Assembly (NCBI RefSeq): GCF_000219625.1
Contig: NC_018212.1
Location: forward strand, 1,116,001-1,180,000
Direction: 5' to 3'
Origin: Zymoseptoria tritici IPO323
Lineage: Eukaryota > Ascomycota > Dothideomycetes > Mycosphaerellales > Mycosphaerellaceae
Length of the DNA: 64,000 bases
A program made the translations under genes and the position numbers. Below the pieces are notes generated by a model that worked only from the letters and a program-made list of their open reading frames with translations, was not told where the DNA came from and ran no database searches. Below, piece after piece: positions 43,088 through 54,884 of the stretch. How positions within the stretch are numbered: the first letter of the stretch is position 1; each line of letters begins with the position of its first letter.

Positions 43088-44901
43088 CTTTGCAATGGCT
43101 CAGGCTTGAACTTTATGGACCAACGAGAAGCTGCTTCGCCGTAAGAAGTGAGTAGGCAGGCAGCTGGCTAGGCAGGCAAGCGGAGAGGTCGAAGTGTGTT
43201 GGGGGGAGAGCAGTCTCCGCGGCACAGTCATGGCCATGTTGGACATGTTGATGCCATCGCCCGAGCCCGAAGCACCGGTACCTGGCTGCCGGGCAAGAAG
43301 TCGGTGACGGGAGGAAAAGGGCCACTCGGTTCTTTGCAAGAGGGAACAGCACACCCCTCGTCGGTAAGGTAGATAGCTCAAAGGGCACGTGGACAAGGCT
43401 CGGAGTGGGGTCCAGATCTGCCCTACAGCCGGACCAGACAAAGTGTTGTCTCTTCCGGGCCGCAGTGGAACATGTGCCGTGGCATGATGTAGGGCAAGAT
43501 GAACGAGCGTAGAACGAGTCTCGGTGAGCTTGATCGAGGCGGGCGGCGTATGGTGTTGGCGTACCCACGTCATGTCCTAGTGAGTGTAAACTTTCAGGGA
43601 GAGGTTCGATACGAAGTACAACCACCATCTCGTGCCATGTCCTAGCGGACCCAGAAGCAATACTATCAAGGGTTACCCAGCTTGACGAAGCAGTGGTCCA
43701 GAGTTGCCCATTGCTTCTTTGGGCCTGTGCCTGCAGTTGGACCTCGAGCAAAGTGCTGTGGCTGCGAAGATGAAAGCGGCGTGCTGTGGCCTATCGTGTC
43801 GTCAATTTACAACAAAGATTATGTTGCAGAAATCGTCACGTTGATCGGAAGGCAGGTGACCGAAACGACATGCGGTACGGTACTCATGGCGCAGGAGGCT
43901 GAGCGATGCAGGATCAGGGCTTTGGTTAAGGTTGAGCCACAACGGCATGACACGTCGATCTGCCAATAGCAGAGCTGTGCCGTAAGGAAAGCGCTGGGTC
44001 AAGTTCGGCTAAGAAAAAGCCCACGAGTTCACTCTGTCCACATGCTCAGATCCAGGTCAGAAAGTTTGTGAAAGGCTCTCAAGTGATTGCGTCGGTGATG
44101 TAAAGTTGAAAAGATGAAGTCGGCTTGACTTTTCGCTTCGCCTAGCACGGGTAAGCGGCGTCTCTGAATGGTCCGCAGCTCCACTACCAACGAAGAAATA
44201 AGCGCCAACGGCGACAGCGAAGCAAGGTAGTCCAATTCATCACAAAGTCTGTCTTTCTAGAAGCCATTAAAGAGCTCGCGGTCCCACTAGCGGCGCCCAT
44301 GCAGATGCACGAATGTTGTAGACTGCAAAGCCAACACCGACGGAAGGATTGAGACGAGAAGTGATCGAGCACATTTCCTCCTGCCGTTTTAATGCCGCGT
44401 GTAGGATTATAGTTGCATGAGTGTCTGAACGATTGTCCAGGGCTGGTGTTGGTTCTCCAAGCGAGATACACCCTCAAAGAGGAGGTATGACCACAATGAT
44501 CGACACAAAGCTCCCGATGCAGTGGTTCGATGGTGGGCCGCCAACATAATTCTGCCTCTTTCGTCGAAGGTAGTCCCAATGTGGTCATGTCCAGCATGCC
44601 GCTCGAGTTGTTGTAATCGAGTCATATGACCGTGTTGCTGAGGTCGAGTCGTCTACCCATGTTGTAGCAATCACTTCAGATACCCATGTCGTGGGAATCG
44701 GAGACATGTACCCATGCCACGCACTCTCATAGCTGCCTGTCCAGCAGGCCTCCAGCACTCGCAAGACCATCTGATCACGTCCGCCGAGCGGTCCATACAA
44801 CGGGGCTGCCTCGAGCGTACCTGTCGGCGAGGTGTAATCCCAATCTGATGTCTCAAGTCAGTGTCGAGCTCCAGCTTCTAAGCTGGTTGAAGGATCTCAC
44901 G
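43088..44901. other. gene-poor region
   Basis: Overlapping open frames without family features are present; the part near 43090-43250 is likely leader of the acidic protein gene. ACCCATG-containing segments recur irregularly at about 44650-44720. No gene was seen. Confidence 0.45.
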
Positions 44902-45410
44902 CTACCTCGAACTACCTCCGCCTGCCTCCGATACTGCTGCCGAGTTGTACATCGAAGCATCGCTTGATTTCTGCGATTGCTCCCGCATGCGACCGATTGA
45001 GAATATGTATTGCAGAGATATGCTGCCCCATGGGGGTCCGCTGTCGTATGTTCCGTCGATCTGGTCGGGTTCCGGAGGTGTGTAGGTCTCTGCAGCGTAT
45101 CGGGCGTTGTCTGTCTGCCGCTCCGTGTTCTCTCGTTGTTTTCGAACCTTTTCTCCTATCGCCATAGGATTTATCAGCTGACTGCTTTGTATTCGTTGCG
45201 AAGGAGACATTGTATGTTCCTGAGGGCGACCGTTTCATGAAGCGAAACCTGATGACGGAGCGTGGGCTCAACTGCCCTGTACAGACAACTTACGAAACTT
45301 CCGCTGCGCGATACGATTTTGAATCTTTCGCGTTCGCTTGGATCGGTGACTGAGGTCCAGTCGTCTTTGAGAGCATCCGGACTGTTGCTGGCGGTGGAAT
45401 TGTGCGACAT
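44902..45410 (-). pseudogene. bZIP-like transcription factor gene with a one-base deletion
   Basis: Exon 1 starts with an ATG at 45410 and encodes DALKDDWTSVTDPSER, the approach to a fungal bZIP basic region; after the Arg codon at 45332-45330 the match continues in another frame as KIQNRIAQRKFR. Exactly one base is missing between them. Exon 1 ends at 45294 at a GTAAGT donor; intron 45156-45293 ends GCGATAG, and exon 2 (45155-44902) continues in the second frame with EKVRKQRENTERQTDNARYA, then PPWGSISLQYIFSIGRMREQ and a stop. Typical fungal bZIP proteins have DPAERRKIQNRLAQRKFR-like basic regions followed by such a glutamine/glutamate linker. Intact, the product would be only about 123 residues. 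It is either a recent pseudogene or a sequencing error in CGCC. Confidence 0.65.
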
Positions 45411-47124
45411 TGCGGCGGACGCCCAGCCAGTAGCGATGCGTTGCGCCCATTCCACGCGCTTCGGACGCCAGCGTTCGTTGTGGTGTGGATGGTGTCACCG
45501 AGGAGGTCGTAAGCTCAGCATGCGTCTAAATAGCCTTGATGTACATTCGTGTAATCGCAGTGTTGATTTGTGCTGTTTCAAAAAATTGCGCTGATGAACG
45601 AAGATGCGCAATGCCAAGTGATATAATCGACAAGGAGACTTCGCAAAGGCTGACGTTAACGAAGGGGCATAAGAGAATCGGGAACAGGTTTCTCTCCCTG
45701 AGCATGCTGCTCGAAATTACCGTGACGGGTGCATCAATGATGCTTATAGCCATGCGGACAATTCCGAGCAGGACGCAGCCGCAACGGCATCCATGTACGG
45801 TTTCAGATCAGATCGACATAGCCACGAGGTCGGATCGACAATGCCATGAGGTAGGATCAATAAGGCCATGAGGTCGTGGCCCATAGTCGGGTTCGATACT
45901 GGGTAGGCCACAAAGTTGGTCAATCCATGACCAAATTAAAGTGCGGGATGTGTTCAAAGAGGAAATAGATGGACTCCGGTCTCCAAAAGTGGCAAAGGAG
46001 TCAAACGGGATGCCGTCATAGTGCTCTGTGCCAGATGGAGCAATGTTTACGACAGTTGGTAAGACCAGCTTTCGGGCACCTATGCCCACAGCATGATAAC
46101 GGTCGTATTGCTCGTTGTGCTCGCGTCCGATCGCACAGGTCGGGGCAAGTGCGAGCGATCATTCCTCGGTCCAGGATGATGGCTCCTGATGATGATGGTG
46201 ATTAAGGAACAATCATCGGTAAGTCCGGCAGGGTCTCTGACTCCTTCGTTCAAAGCCGTGTCCTGGGTCCGCTAGTGGCCAGCCGAGCACTGTGAAGGAC
46301 TGGTGATCCGAGCGAAGGATTCGGCCTCGAGGCGCAGGGCTGAGATGAGATGAGATGCTGTTTTGATCGTGAGGCTGAACTCGTCGGACATGTCTCCTAA
46401 ACCGGCGCGGCAAATACTGTGATACTCGACCGTCAATTGCAAGGCATGTTGGCTTTCATGTCGTGTCGTGTTCAGCACGGTGCTTGGTATATGCAAAACC
46501 GTAGGCGGTAAGTGAAGGGCACGCTGAGCTCGACCCAGAGTGTCCTATCACTCAAGCACAGCAGCCAAGCGCGGGTCAAGTTTCATTCGAGTCCATCGTG
46601 AGTCCATTGCTTCTGCCAGCGATAAGCATGCCCAAGCATAGTCGCGATTGAGGATACCCGTCCACGGCATCTCCTCAGTCCGGATGTAACGGCTTCCAGA
46701 TGATGGCGCTGTTGTCTAGCGGATCATCCTGAGAAGTCCTGGATTTGTGCATGTTTTACGAGAACAAAGTGTTGCTGGTCGAGTGGTGGTCGAAGTCAAA
46801 GAGAGTAGTGAAGTCGGAGTGGCCGACGGGGTCGCCGAAGGATTTGCAGAATCGACCTCACGCCCAGCCAATCACGTGGCGCCAGCGATGCGGCCTCAAG
46901 TACACATGATATAATGGTGTGCAGATTAGATTAGTGATGAACGACATGCATGACACTGAGCTCATCTTGTCGTCGAGACTATCGTATTTCGTAGTTCCCC
47001 TTCCACAATCGCAGAGTGAGGTCCTGTCCAGCTTCTACCATTGCTAATCAATTCCAACCATCAGGCGAACTCCCGTCTCTCCTTAGCCTGTCCTTCTGTT
47101 TAGAGACAGTCTCTTCCGCTCTGC
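45411..47124. other. gene-poor region
   Basis: A minus-strand frame at 46272-46496 reads ALQLTVEYHSICRAGLGDMS and looks helical, but has no recognised domain or gene model. A 22-bp repeat occurs at 45811-45876. Nothing else was supported. Confidence 0.45.
45811..45876. repeat. three imperfect 22-bp tandem copies
   Basis: Copies of a GATCGACAATGCCATGAGGT-like 22-bp unit start at 45811, 45833 and 45855 and differ by a few substitutions. Confidence 0.8.
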
Positions 47125-49668
47125 TCATGAGTACTCATCCCCCATATCAGCATCGTCCTCGCCCGCTTCGATGAACACGAGCCTAGTACCTTCCGCAGCA
47201 GTTTGCCAAATCTGCAAGCACACGTTAGCATCTCCTTCATGTCCCTCAATATTCTCGACCGAGATGAACTTACATCAATATCCGCGTACTCGTCCAACGC
47301 AGCCTCCAATTGTTGCGCAGTGAAACCCTTTGCCAAAACACGCTCTCGGACCTTGCGCAGGTCGAGCTCTCCGCCACCCTCTGCAGTCGCCGCGGCACCA
47401 CTCTCCCGCATTCCGCGAATGAGGTTGAAGATTTTCGTGCTGGCGGACTGGTCGCCTCGCCGGTTGACGTTGTCATCGTACAAGCTGGCTTTACTGACTT
47501 CGATCAAACGCAGAGCCTCGTCGACATCATCAGTGATGACTTCATCTGCAAAACGGAGACGAGCCAGGGCTTGCGACAAACGCAAGATTCCGAGGAGTGT
47601 TCGGGGCGAGGTGTGCGTGAAAGTCTTCTTGCCAGCTTCGTCGCGCTTCTGTTGTTGTCGAAGACGGACGTATGCGCCCACGAGGTAGTCGGAGACCTGT
47701 TTCGGTACCACTGGGCGGAACGACCGTGCACGGGCAACCCATTGTCGGACTTCATTCGGTGAGAAGATCAGGCCGCCTCCTTGCGGTTCTGGGTGCTTGT
47801 TGTTGATATGCACGAATGTGACGTGGCGTGCGAGCTCTTCGTCGGAGTCTCGATTTGGCGTATCGAGAATCAAGAAAAGGACATCGAATCTGCTAAGAAG
47901 TGCCGCGGGAAGGTTGATGTTCTCGACTGGTGAGATGCGAGGGTTGTAGCGGCCGTAAAGAGGGTTGGCTGCGGCCAGGATTGCTGTTCGTGCGTTGAGG
48001 GTTGTTGTAATTCCTGCCTTGGAGATGGAGATGGTCTGCTGCTCCATGACTTCGTGAATTGCCGTACGATCGCTGTCGTCCATTTTGTCAAATTCGTCAA
48101 TGCAGCAAGTTCCGTTGTCTGCGAGCACAAGAGCGCCACCTTCCAAAACCATTTCATCAGTCACAGGATCGCGCATGACAGCAGCGGTGAGACCGACACC
48201 ACTGCTACCACGTCCAGTAGTGTATACACCACGAGGAGCGACCTTTGTGATGTACTTCAGAAGTTGAGACTTGGCAACACCTGGATCACCCATCAAGCAG
48301 ACGTTAATGTCACCACGAATGCGCATGCCATCACCCATCTCCTTCGTCACACCACCAATCAGTTGCAGGAGCAGTGCCTTCTTGACATCCAAGTGACCGA
48401 AGATTTCAGGTGCAATCGATCGACTTAGGTATTCGTAGAGCTGCCCAGACTGCTCAAGCTCCGTCATTCGTCTGATCGTCGTCGGTGCCAACACCATGTC
48501 ATCGTAGGCCTTCTTGTGCTGGCGAACGTGCTGTGCTTCGAGGTAAGTGTCCGTGAGGAGGCCTGCTCTAATCGCCTGGAAGCCGGTGTATGGTGTTGGC
48601 ATGAAGATACCAGCAATGTCGACCACATCGCCCGGGTTGACCTGTCTGACGAGCTCGCCATGGCAGTGAATTGTGAGTTGTCGAGGAATGTGACCAACTG
48701 GAACCTGATCGGCCATCTCCTGGATCTTGACCTCCTGGAATGGCAAGAATTTCGAGGCGCGAGTAGAAAGGAAGAGTTGTCCCTTTGCGTTGTTGTCCTT
48801 GCAGTCTGATGATGTGCACTCGACCAGAGGAGTGAACTGCTTGGAAGTGATGGGCTGGAAGATCTCGTGTCCACATCGATCGCAAGAGTATGCATTGACC
48901 TGCACAGATGGCTTTACATCAGACACTCGGGTCGCGATACCGCGAACTGTGATGAGATGTCCCAAATGCTCTCCTCGAACTTGTCTCACAGCCATCGCCT
49001 TTCCACTCTTTTCGCTGCTTGATCCCGAGGCCGTTACAGGCTTGAAGTTGAGCGTATACCTTCGAGTAAGCTCTGGTGGGAATATCGATTCCGGAATACC
49101 AGTGTCGAGGTTATTGTCCTGCTGTTCTCGTACCGCCTCGTTGCGCTTTGTCCGTTGGCTCATGATGATATCCAGCACGTCGTCCTTGAAAGTGGGCTCT
49201 TTCTCCGGCGTAGGAAGCAGAGAGTCAACTGCCCGAGAGAGGATCTCGATGTAGTGATACGCATTGGTCTCAATTGAAGACACCAAGTTCAACGCAGAAG
49301 CATCCTCTGAGTCCAACGACTTCTCGTATTCTACCAAGTCATCCAGATCCACCAGCACCTGGCTCGATTTGCGATCTGCCACGCTTTGTAGAACGTTCAT
49401 GTATTTCACTTTTGACTTTGTGCGCCTGGTCTCGCCGTTGCCGTATTCCGCATCGTCCATAAAGTCGTACTCATCGCTCGTGCCGTCGCCATCGAGGCGC
49501 AAGTCTTCTAGGGCATCTTCGGTTTCGGTGGAGGAGGATTTGAAGTTTTGGAGAAAGTCTTTGAAGGCGGCTGTACTGAGTTAGAGGAGCCTTCTACGTT
49601 TGAGCATTTAAATACGCGCCTGTTTGCTCGTCGTAGTTGACGATATTCTTGAACGTAAGAAGCGCCAT
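47125..49668 (-). CDS. MCM7: Mcm7, subunit of the MCM2-7 replicative helicase
   Basis: The main exon 49570-47274 is joined to a last exon 47211-47125 by intron 47212-47273 (GTAAGT...CTTGCAG), giving the C terminus [13 protein letters not shown]...GDEYS. A short first exon 49668-49620 ([15 protein letters not shown]) must be spliced in: intron 49571-49619 would have a GC donor (CAG|GCGCGT) with a CTAAC branch site; the alternative is a 40-nt GTATTT...CTCAG intron. The protein has about 810 residues. The zinc finger with CDRCGH lies near 242, Walker [10 protein letters not shown] near 441-449, Walker B CIDEFDKM near 505 and the arginine finger SRFD near 576. [25 protein letters not shown] and VGHIPRQLT identify Mcm7 within the family. 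It unwinds DNA at replication forks. Confidence 0.95.
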
Positions 49669-50711
49669 GTTCGGCTGAGCAGACGCTGCCTACGGATTTT
49701 CGTGGATCGGAGTCTGATGGATATTGTCGCTCACACTGTCGACGCTGTTCGGAAGGGTATTTCGTGGATTGTTCGAGGGTGAGTGTGAAAGACGAGGAGA
49801 ATAAATGGCAGGAAGAAATGCGCGTGGAAGTCGCGACCTGGACGCGCTTCTGCCGGCAGGGGTGTCAAGCGCCGCGGGACTCCCGTACCGAGCCGGCCGT
49901 CAATTCTCCACTGCCTCAAATTCTCTTTCTGCCGACCTCTTCTCTTCTTTCTTTCTTCAATTTATGAACAACGCAAAAAAACAACACTGCCGTAAAGCAT
50001 TTTCGAATCGAGAGCCCGCCATGCATGCATGGTGCGAGGCTCCATGACGACGAAAACCGTCTGTGCTAGTGGAGAACGAGCTCAGAGGATCTTGGGTGCC
50101 GTTGGCTTCTTTACACCGTGAAGTCGAGGGCAATGATCAACTGTACAGTCCATCTGTATCCGAAATGATCGTGAAGTAAGAGAGGATTGCTGTGGAGACC
50201 GAGTCAGGAACGCGCAGCATCAGCATCACCACAAGTCTTCCACAAGATCCCATCGAGATCGAGAAGACATTCGCAAAGGTCATACGATATGTGATTACCT
50301 ACCTCATTCATTATTCTCGTGATGAACATTTGCTGTGCAGCGAGGCTCTACTATGGAATCACTGTGGAAATCACGAAGTTGTTGTTGACATCTGGTGGTC
50401 TCGTCGTATTATTCGTCTCAGGTAGCTGCGTAGTTACACAACCTTCCTTCAAGTACATCAATCAAGCAAATCATTAGCTCGTCACCGTGCAGTTACAGTC
50501 ATGATCCCCCCCTCTTTCGCCCCTCATGCGTTCCCAATACCGGATCATTGCCCAAGAGCACTGCCTCCGATTTGTTCCCAAGAACTCTCCGAATCCCAAA
50601 AAGCCATCTAAAACCGAGTGCACTTCCAATTTGTGCACATGGTCCGTTCTTCAAAAGAAACACCTTCAGAACTTACTTTCTCTCGATCTTCTCACACGCC
50701 TACTCACTGCT
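49669..50711. other. intergenic
   Basis: It spans the MCM7 promoter and the 3' flank of the next minus-strand gene. Only short unrelated frames were seen. Confidence 0.5.
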
Positions 50712-52049
50712 TCAGATCGTCAACTCCGGCTCCGGGCTAGTGCTTCTGCGGGATTCGCGTCTCTCCCACTGATCCCGCTTTTGCTTTTCCCACCCGGAGA
50801 TAACGGCCTGCGACACCCTGGTCTTCCTGACCCACACAGGAGGGTGCACTGCGATCATGTACCGCGTGCTGCTCTCGGCGAAGATCTTACGAACAACGTG
50901 CGAGCTGCTCTGGGTAGCGGCCGCCTGGAAGTTACTCTGCTTCCAGGTCGTGCCTTTGCGACCAATGCCAGTCTCGTAGACAGCCAGTTTACGATCTGAC
51001 GAGGTCCGGCATAGGTAGCCGCGAGTGATGAGCCTCCCTTCGTAGCGCGGGAGAGGACCCTGCACGGGTCCTGCGTCTTCCGCGTCCTCTGCAAGCGTTT
51101 TTCCCATGATGACGATCCCAGCGTCCAGATTCGCAGGTGGCATCGACCAAACCTCGTACTTCGATTTCGCGTACGACTTGATGAGCCGCTTCACGATCTC
51201 ATGCTCTGGATGAGGATTCTGGACCTTGTCGAGCACGTCAGTCAAGGGTGCGGGAGAGAGGATCATCGTCTGTAGACCTGCAGCCTGTGGAAGCTTCAGC
51301 ATTGCGCGCTCATAGCCCGCCATTGCAATTTGTGCAAGACCAGTTCCCCAGTATTGGCGGTCACACTCGAACTCTGTGATGATGTGTAATTTGTCTGCGG
51401 TGAATTCGGCGGTGTGAGCGGCAAAGGGCGGTCGACGTTCTCCTGTCTTCGAAGCGTAGATGTGCTTCATCGTTACTTGAAGTTCGGTGAGTCGACTGCC
51501 GAGTTGAGCGTGTTGGAGGGGGTACTCTATTTGCTTTTCGACGGCGAGCAGCTCCGAGACGAAAAGGGGCTTAGAATCTTTGGACTTGCGGAGAGTCATG
51601 TCCACAATGTTTGTTCAGACCCGTCCAGCATTCTTGGTGCCTAAGGGTATGTCGCCTTCGAAGTCGCTGGGCACCAAGAAGAACTCAGCCATGACGATCG
51701 TGTTGCACTTGAATTTCGGGTGATCAAAGCTCTCGACCTTCGTAACGACCTTGTACTGTCTGTTGTGGAACAGGAAAGGCTGCGAGTCTTCTGCGCTGTT
51801 CGCATCATTCTCGACTTTGGGCAAAGTCTTGAGAAGGGTGTCAGGACCAGGCGCCTTTCGAGGCGCCAATCTCGGAATCTTTCCGATTCCCTGAGCTTGC
51901 TTACGCGGTGCTGGCTGAGCCTGTCGTGCATGGGGCTTTCCAAACTGCTGTTGTCGAACGGGAAGAGGTGGCTTGCCCGGGTGGTTTCTACCATTGGAGG
52001 CGTCGTTGCTGGCCATCTTGGTGTCAAGATTGTTCCCAACGTTCGACAT
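50712..52049 (-). CDS. unknown protein, reading frame interrupted by one TGA
   Basis: From the ATG at 52049 a 144-residue frame reads to a TGA at 51617-51615 and then continues open in the same frame to 50712. The first part is basic and Pro/Gln-rich (KPPLPVRQQQFGKPHARQ) and ends EFFLVPSDFEGDIPLGTKN; the second starts TLRKSKDSKPLFVSELLAVE and contains ITEFECDRQYWGTGLAQIAM, which vaguely resembles the acetyl-CoA loop of GNAT acetyltransferases. Without the stop the product has about 445 residues. A 51-nt intron from the GTCTGA at 51620 to CTAAG (phase 0) would remove the TGA, but its donor is weak. Alternatives are a premature stop (pseudogene) or two genes. The C terminus is Arg/Glu/Ser-rich. 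Confidence 0.5.
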
Positions 52050-52895
52050 TCCTTCTCTCGTTTCTGAGGAAGGAAGGAAAGAGCAGGAAGACGGCCACGA
52101 AGCATGTTTTAACTTGGAGCGGCTCCTCGAAGGCCGTCACTTACAACCGTGTTGTGCGTCGTACTGCGTGACGGGCACTTCGCGTGAATGTACAAAGCCA
52201 TTCTCCTGGACATGAACAAAGAGCCTCCTGAACGACACGATGGGCATAGTGACGGGATATAGCAGACGTCAGTGTGTCGTGACACGTCCGGACGAAGGTT
52301 TGGTTGGTGTATTGTGTATAGTGTGTAGTGTATAGCACGCTCAGTAATCGATAATCAGGAGGAGCGAGCGGAGGAGGCCTGGGACTCCAGGGCCTCTTGA
52401 GTTAGGAAGGACGCCATGGGTTTGTTAATTGATCCATGTCGAACAAAGACGCATTGTCCAGACTTGTGTCAGACCAGCTCCTCAGAGCGAGCTGCATTTT
52501 CCTGGTATTGCTCAAGTTCTCATCTTCCATTGAATACGCGAGACGGCAAATGTCGCTGGATCGCGAATCATGGTCTCGGACTTGGAGCAAGATTCTTAGA
52601 TCGGTCCTTCTGGGGCGGACTTCGACCCCGTGCAAAGAGGAGACGTATTTTCGCAGATTCATGTGAATTCTCACGGCACAGAATCTCGCGAAAGATACGT
52701 GCTGAAGCTGGTCGACGGACTGGATGCCTCTTGGAGCACCGTAATAAATGGCACCGAAGAGCGCAGTCGTTTCGGGATTGAGATGCCGTTGCGATTCTGT
52801 TCCGGAGACTCATGCAGAGTGGTATTTTGGCGATCGCAAAGCGGATTCGGAGGCTCCAAGGCCAATGTCGCAGTCGATTCGCGTCCAACTCCGTC
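52050..52895. other. intergenic
   Basis: A minus-strand frame is open for about 135 codons (52805-52402; SALFGAIYYGAPRGI-like in part) but lacks a start codon, splice structure and a recognised domain. No gene was assigned. Confidence 0.4.
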
Positions 52896-53645
52896 TCAAG
52901 TGCCATTTTCTTCCTCCATCTTCTCATTCTCCTTCTCCAATCGTTCCCTTTCTTTCTTCTCCCTCGCTTCGAAGATGCTCTTCACGCCGTCGAGCCCACC
53001 GACCCATTTCTCCACTTCCATATCCAGCTTGCCCAACTCCTCCTTCTTTGCATTGGTCTCCTTCACTAAAGCCTCCTTCTTCTTCACCAACTCCAATCTC
53101 TGCTCCTCTAGCGCCTGCCGCGCACGATGTTCATCCTCAATCCGCGCAATCGTGAGATCGTGTTCAGACATCTCTGCTGCTTCGGGATGCGCCTCAATGA
53201 AGTCTTCAGCAGCCAGCATCGGGAGGCGTTGGTATTTGTGGCTGTTCACAACATCGTCAGCATTGGTCGTTCAAAAGGCCAAGTGTGAGGCAAAAACATA
53301 CTCGAATCCTTCGCAGCCCCTGATCTCTCCTCTCAGATGTCTCTGCTCATAGTACAGGTTTTGCAGTACCAAATGTAGCGCATCAATCTCCTGCCTCGCT
53401 TCGGTGGTTTCTTGTTTCGTGTTTCGGACGCTCACTATTGCTTTGCGATTGAGGCCACGTAGCTGCGCGATTCGGGCTGTGAGTTTGCGGGATGAGTCGG
53501 CGACAGCGTCTTCGGTGTCTTGGGAAGAGTTCTTGGCTGCCGCGATTATGTCCAGTAGTTCGAGGGATTGAGCGCGTGCGGTTGATGCTGCGGCAAGGAC
53601 TGAGAGGAGGACAGGATCGGTGATGTGGGAGTCTGAGATGGCCAT
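52896..53645 (-). CDS. THO complex subunit 5 (Thoc5-like)
   Basis: Exons 53645-53302 and 53241-52896 give 229 residues; intron 53242-53301 has a consensus GTATGT donor, GCTGAC branch site and AACAG. The start is the ATG before AISDSHITDPVLLSVL; an upstream open frame adds only low-complexity Ser/Thr. The conserved core is LHLVLQNLYYEQRHLRGEI, then CEGFDHKYQRLPMLAAEDFI across the intron, which is the hallmark of THOC5 proteins. The rest forms a long coiled coil (ALEEQRLELVKKKEALVKET). THO couples transcription elongation to mRNA processing and export in the nucleus. The length fits filamentous fungi, where the protein is shorter than in animals. Confidence 0.88.
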
Positions 53646-54224
53646 GTTCGTGGTTGGACGACTAGCGCTAGTCCTGGTTGTTGTCGCTGTTGTAGGAGTG
53701 GTCGATGTGATGTTCGACACTGGAAGTTGTTCAAGCAATCGGGCGTCGGGTTGAGGCAGGCTTCGGTTCACTTCAAAACGGCGGAACGGCCCGGAAGTTC
53801 CCAGCTTTTGCAAACCTTCGCGCAGAAAGGCACAGGACACACGACCGTCATTCACGATCACAGATTTGTATGTTGATGGCAGCCACGACGACCTCGATGA
53901 CGAAGAAGACAATGCATCGCACGATGGAGAATCCTGCCGAATGTCTCCCATGAATGCTGAAATGGACAATCCCGAGAACGACAACGACCTGAGCGCTGAC
54001 GCTGCACTGCTCTTCCCCGACACCGTGTTTTTGGGTACAAGTTCGACGACAGGTGCGGATGCTATGCTCCGCAGCAAACTTTCCTTTGTCCAAATCATGA
54101 AGAGCAGGATAGCGAACTGATGTTATATGCATCTATCATTCTCGATCACAGACGCGGCAAGACACAGGCTCTGACTGGACACAGATTTATCGTTGCCGAA
54201 CCATTTCAGCTCACACTCCTCCAC
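53646..54224. other. intergenic
   Basis: It contains the THOC5 promoter and the 3' flank of the phosphatase gene. No gene was seen. Confidence 0.5.
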
Positions 54225-54884
54225 TCAATTGTCCAGGCCCTGGCATTTCTCGGAATACATGTCGGTGATGTCGTGGTATTTTGGGGGATCTTTCCAGATT
54301 ATATCAAACCGGGACCCATCATATTTTGGGGCGTTATCATCTCCCAGCGACTTTACTATGTCATGGAGGGCCTGGAGGTGCACAAGTCAGCCATGGTCCA
54401 GACAATGAGGATTCGGTGCAGTTCCGACGGTCCTCGGGCACCACAGGCCTTGTACACATTGTACTTACATCGTGCTCCCAGCAGATGAGGATGTTTCCAG
54501 ATCCCTTAAAGCCCTTCACAGCATCCTTCACACAGCCTGGATCATCTCGGTCGCAGGACGTATCGATCGTGAGGCCCAAGTCTTGAGCCAGCGGGTGGAC
54601 AGTGTCGTAAGGACGTTTCCGGGAGCCGTCTGTTCTTCGTCAGATCTTGAAGGACTGCTTGGTGATGAGAAAGACTGACCTGACTTGTACTGCTGGGCGA
54701 GAATGTAGTTGATGTTGTAGCCAGAATTGGCACCGAAGACATTCCTCAAGCATTGAGCACGCTGCATGCCTTGCGTGCTGAGGCCATTGCCACTGGAAGG
54801 CTTCTCGCCGTGGCGGATGAGGTAGACCGTTGGTTCGGCGAGTGCCAAAGACAGGAAAGAAAGGGAAGCGATTGTGAGCTTCAT
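54225..54884 (-). CDS. secreted histidine phosphatase superfamily protein
   Basis: Exons 54884-54680, 54629-54469 and 54371-54225 give 170 residues; introns 54630-54679 (GTCAGT...GAACAG) and 54372-54468 (GTAAGT...CTCCAG) are canonical. A signal peptide (MKLTIASLSFLSLALA) precedes EPTVYLIRHGEKP, where Arg24-His25-Gly-Glu27 is the catalytic RHGE motif. PYDTVHPLAQDLGLTIDTSC follows, and WEHD with His121 supplies the second catalytic His. The C terminus holds IIWKDPPKYHDITDMYSEKC. The protein is smaller than phytases and acid phosphatases and similar to fungal phosphoglycerate-mutase-like secreted proteins of unknown substrate. Four cysteines of the mature part could form disulfides. It should act outside the cell. 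Confidence 0.83.

Noticed and set aside
45536..45871. Plus-strand frame beginning MYIRVIAVLICAVSKNCA
   Set aside because: The start is weakly signal-like, but the rest lacks a cysteine pattern or other support and covers the 22-bp repeat.
46272..46496. Minus-strand frame with ALQLTVEYHSICRAGLGDMS
   Set aside because: It looks helical and protein-like but could not be extended by splice sites or linked to a family.
52402..52805. Open minus-strand frame with FGAIYYGAPRGIQ
   Set aside because: It begins after a TGA without a usable ATG and has no recognised domain or splice acceptor.
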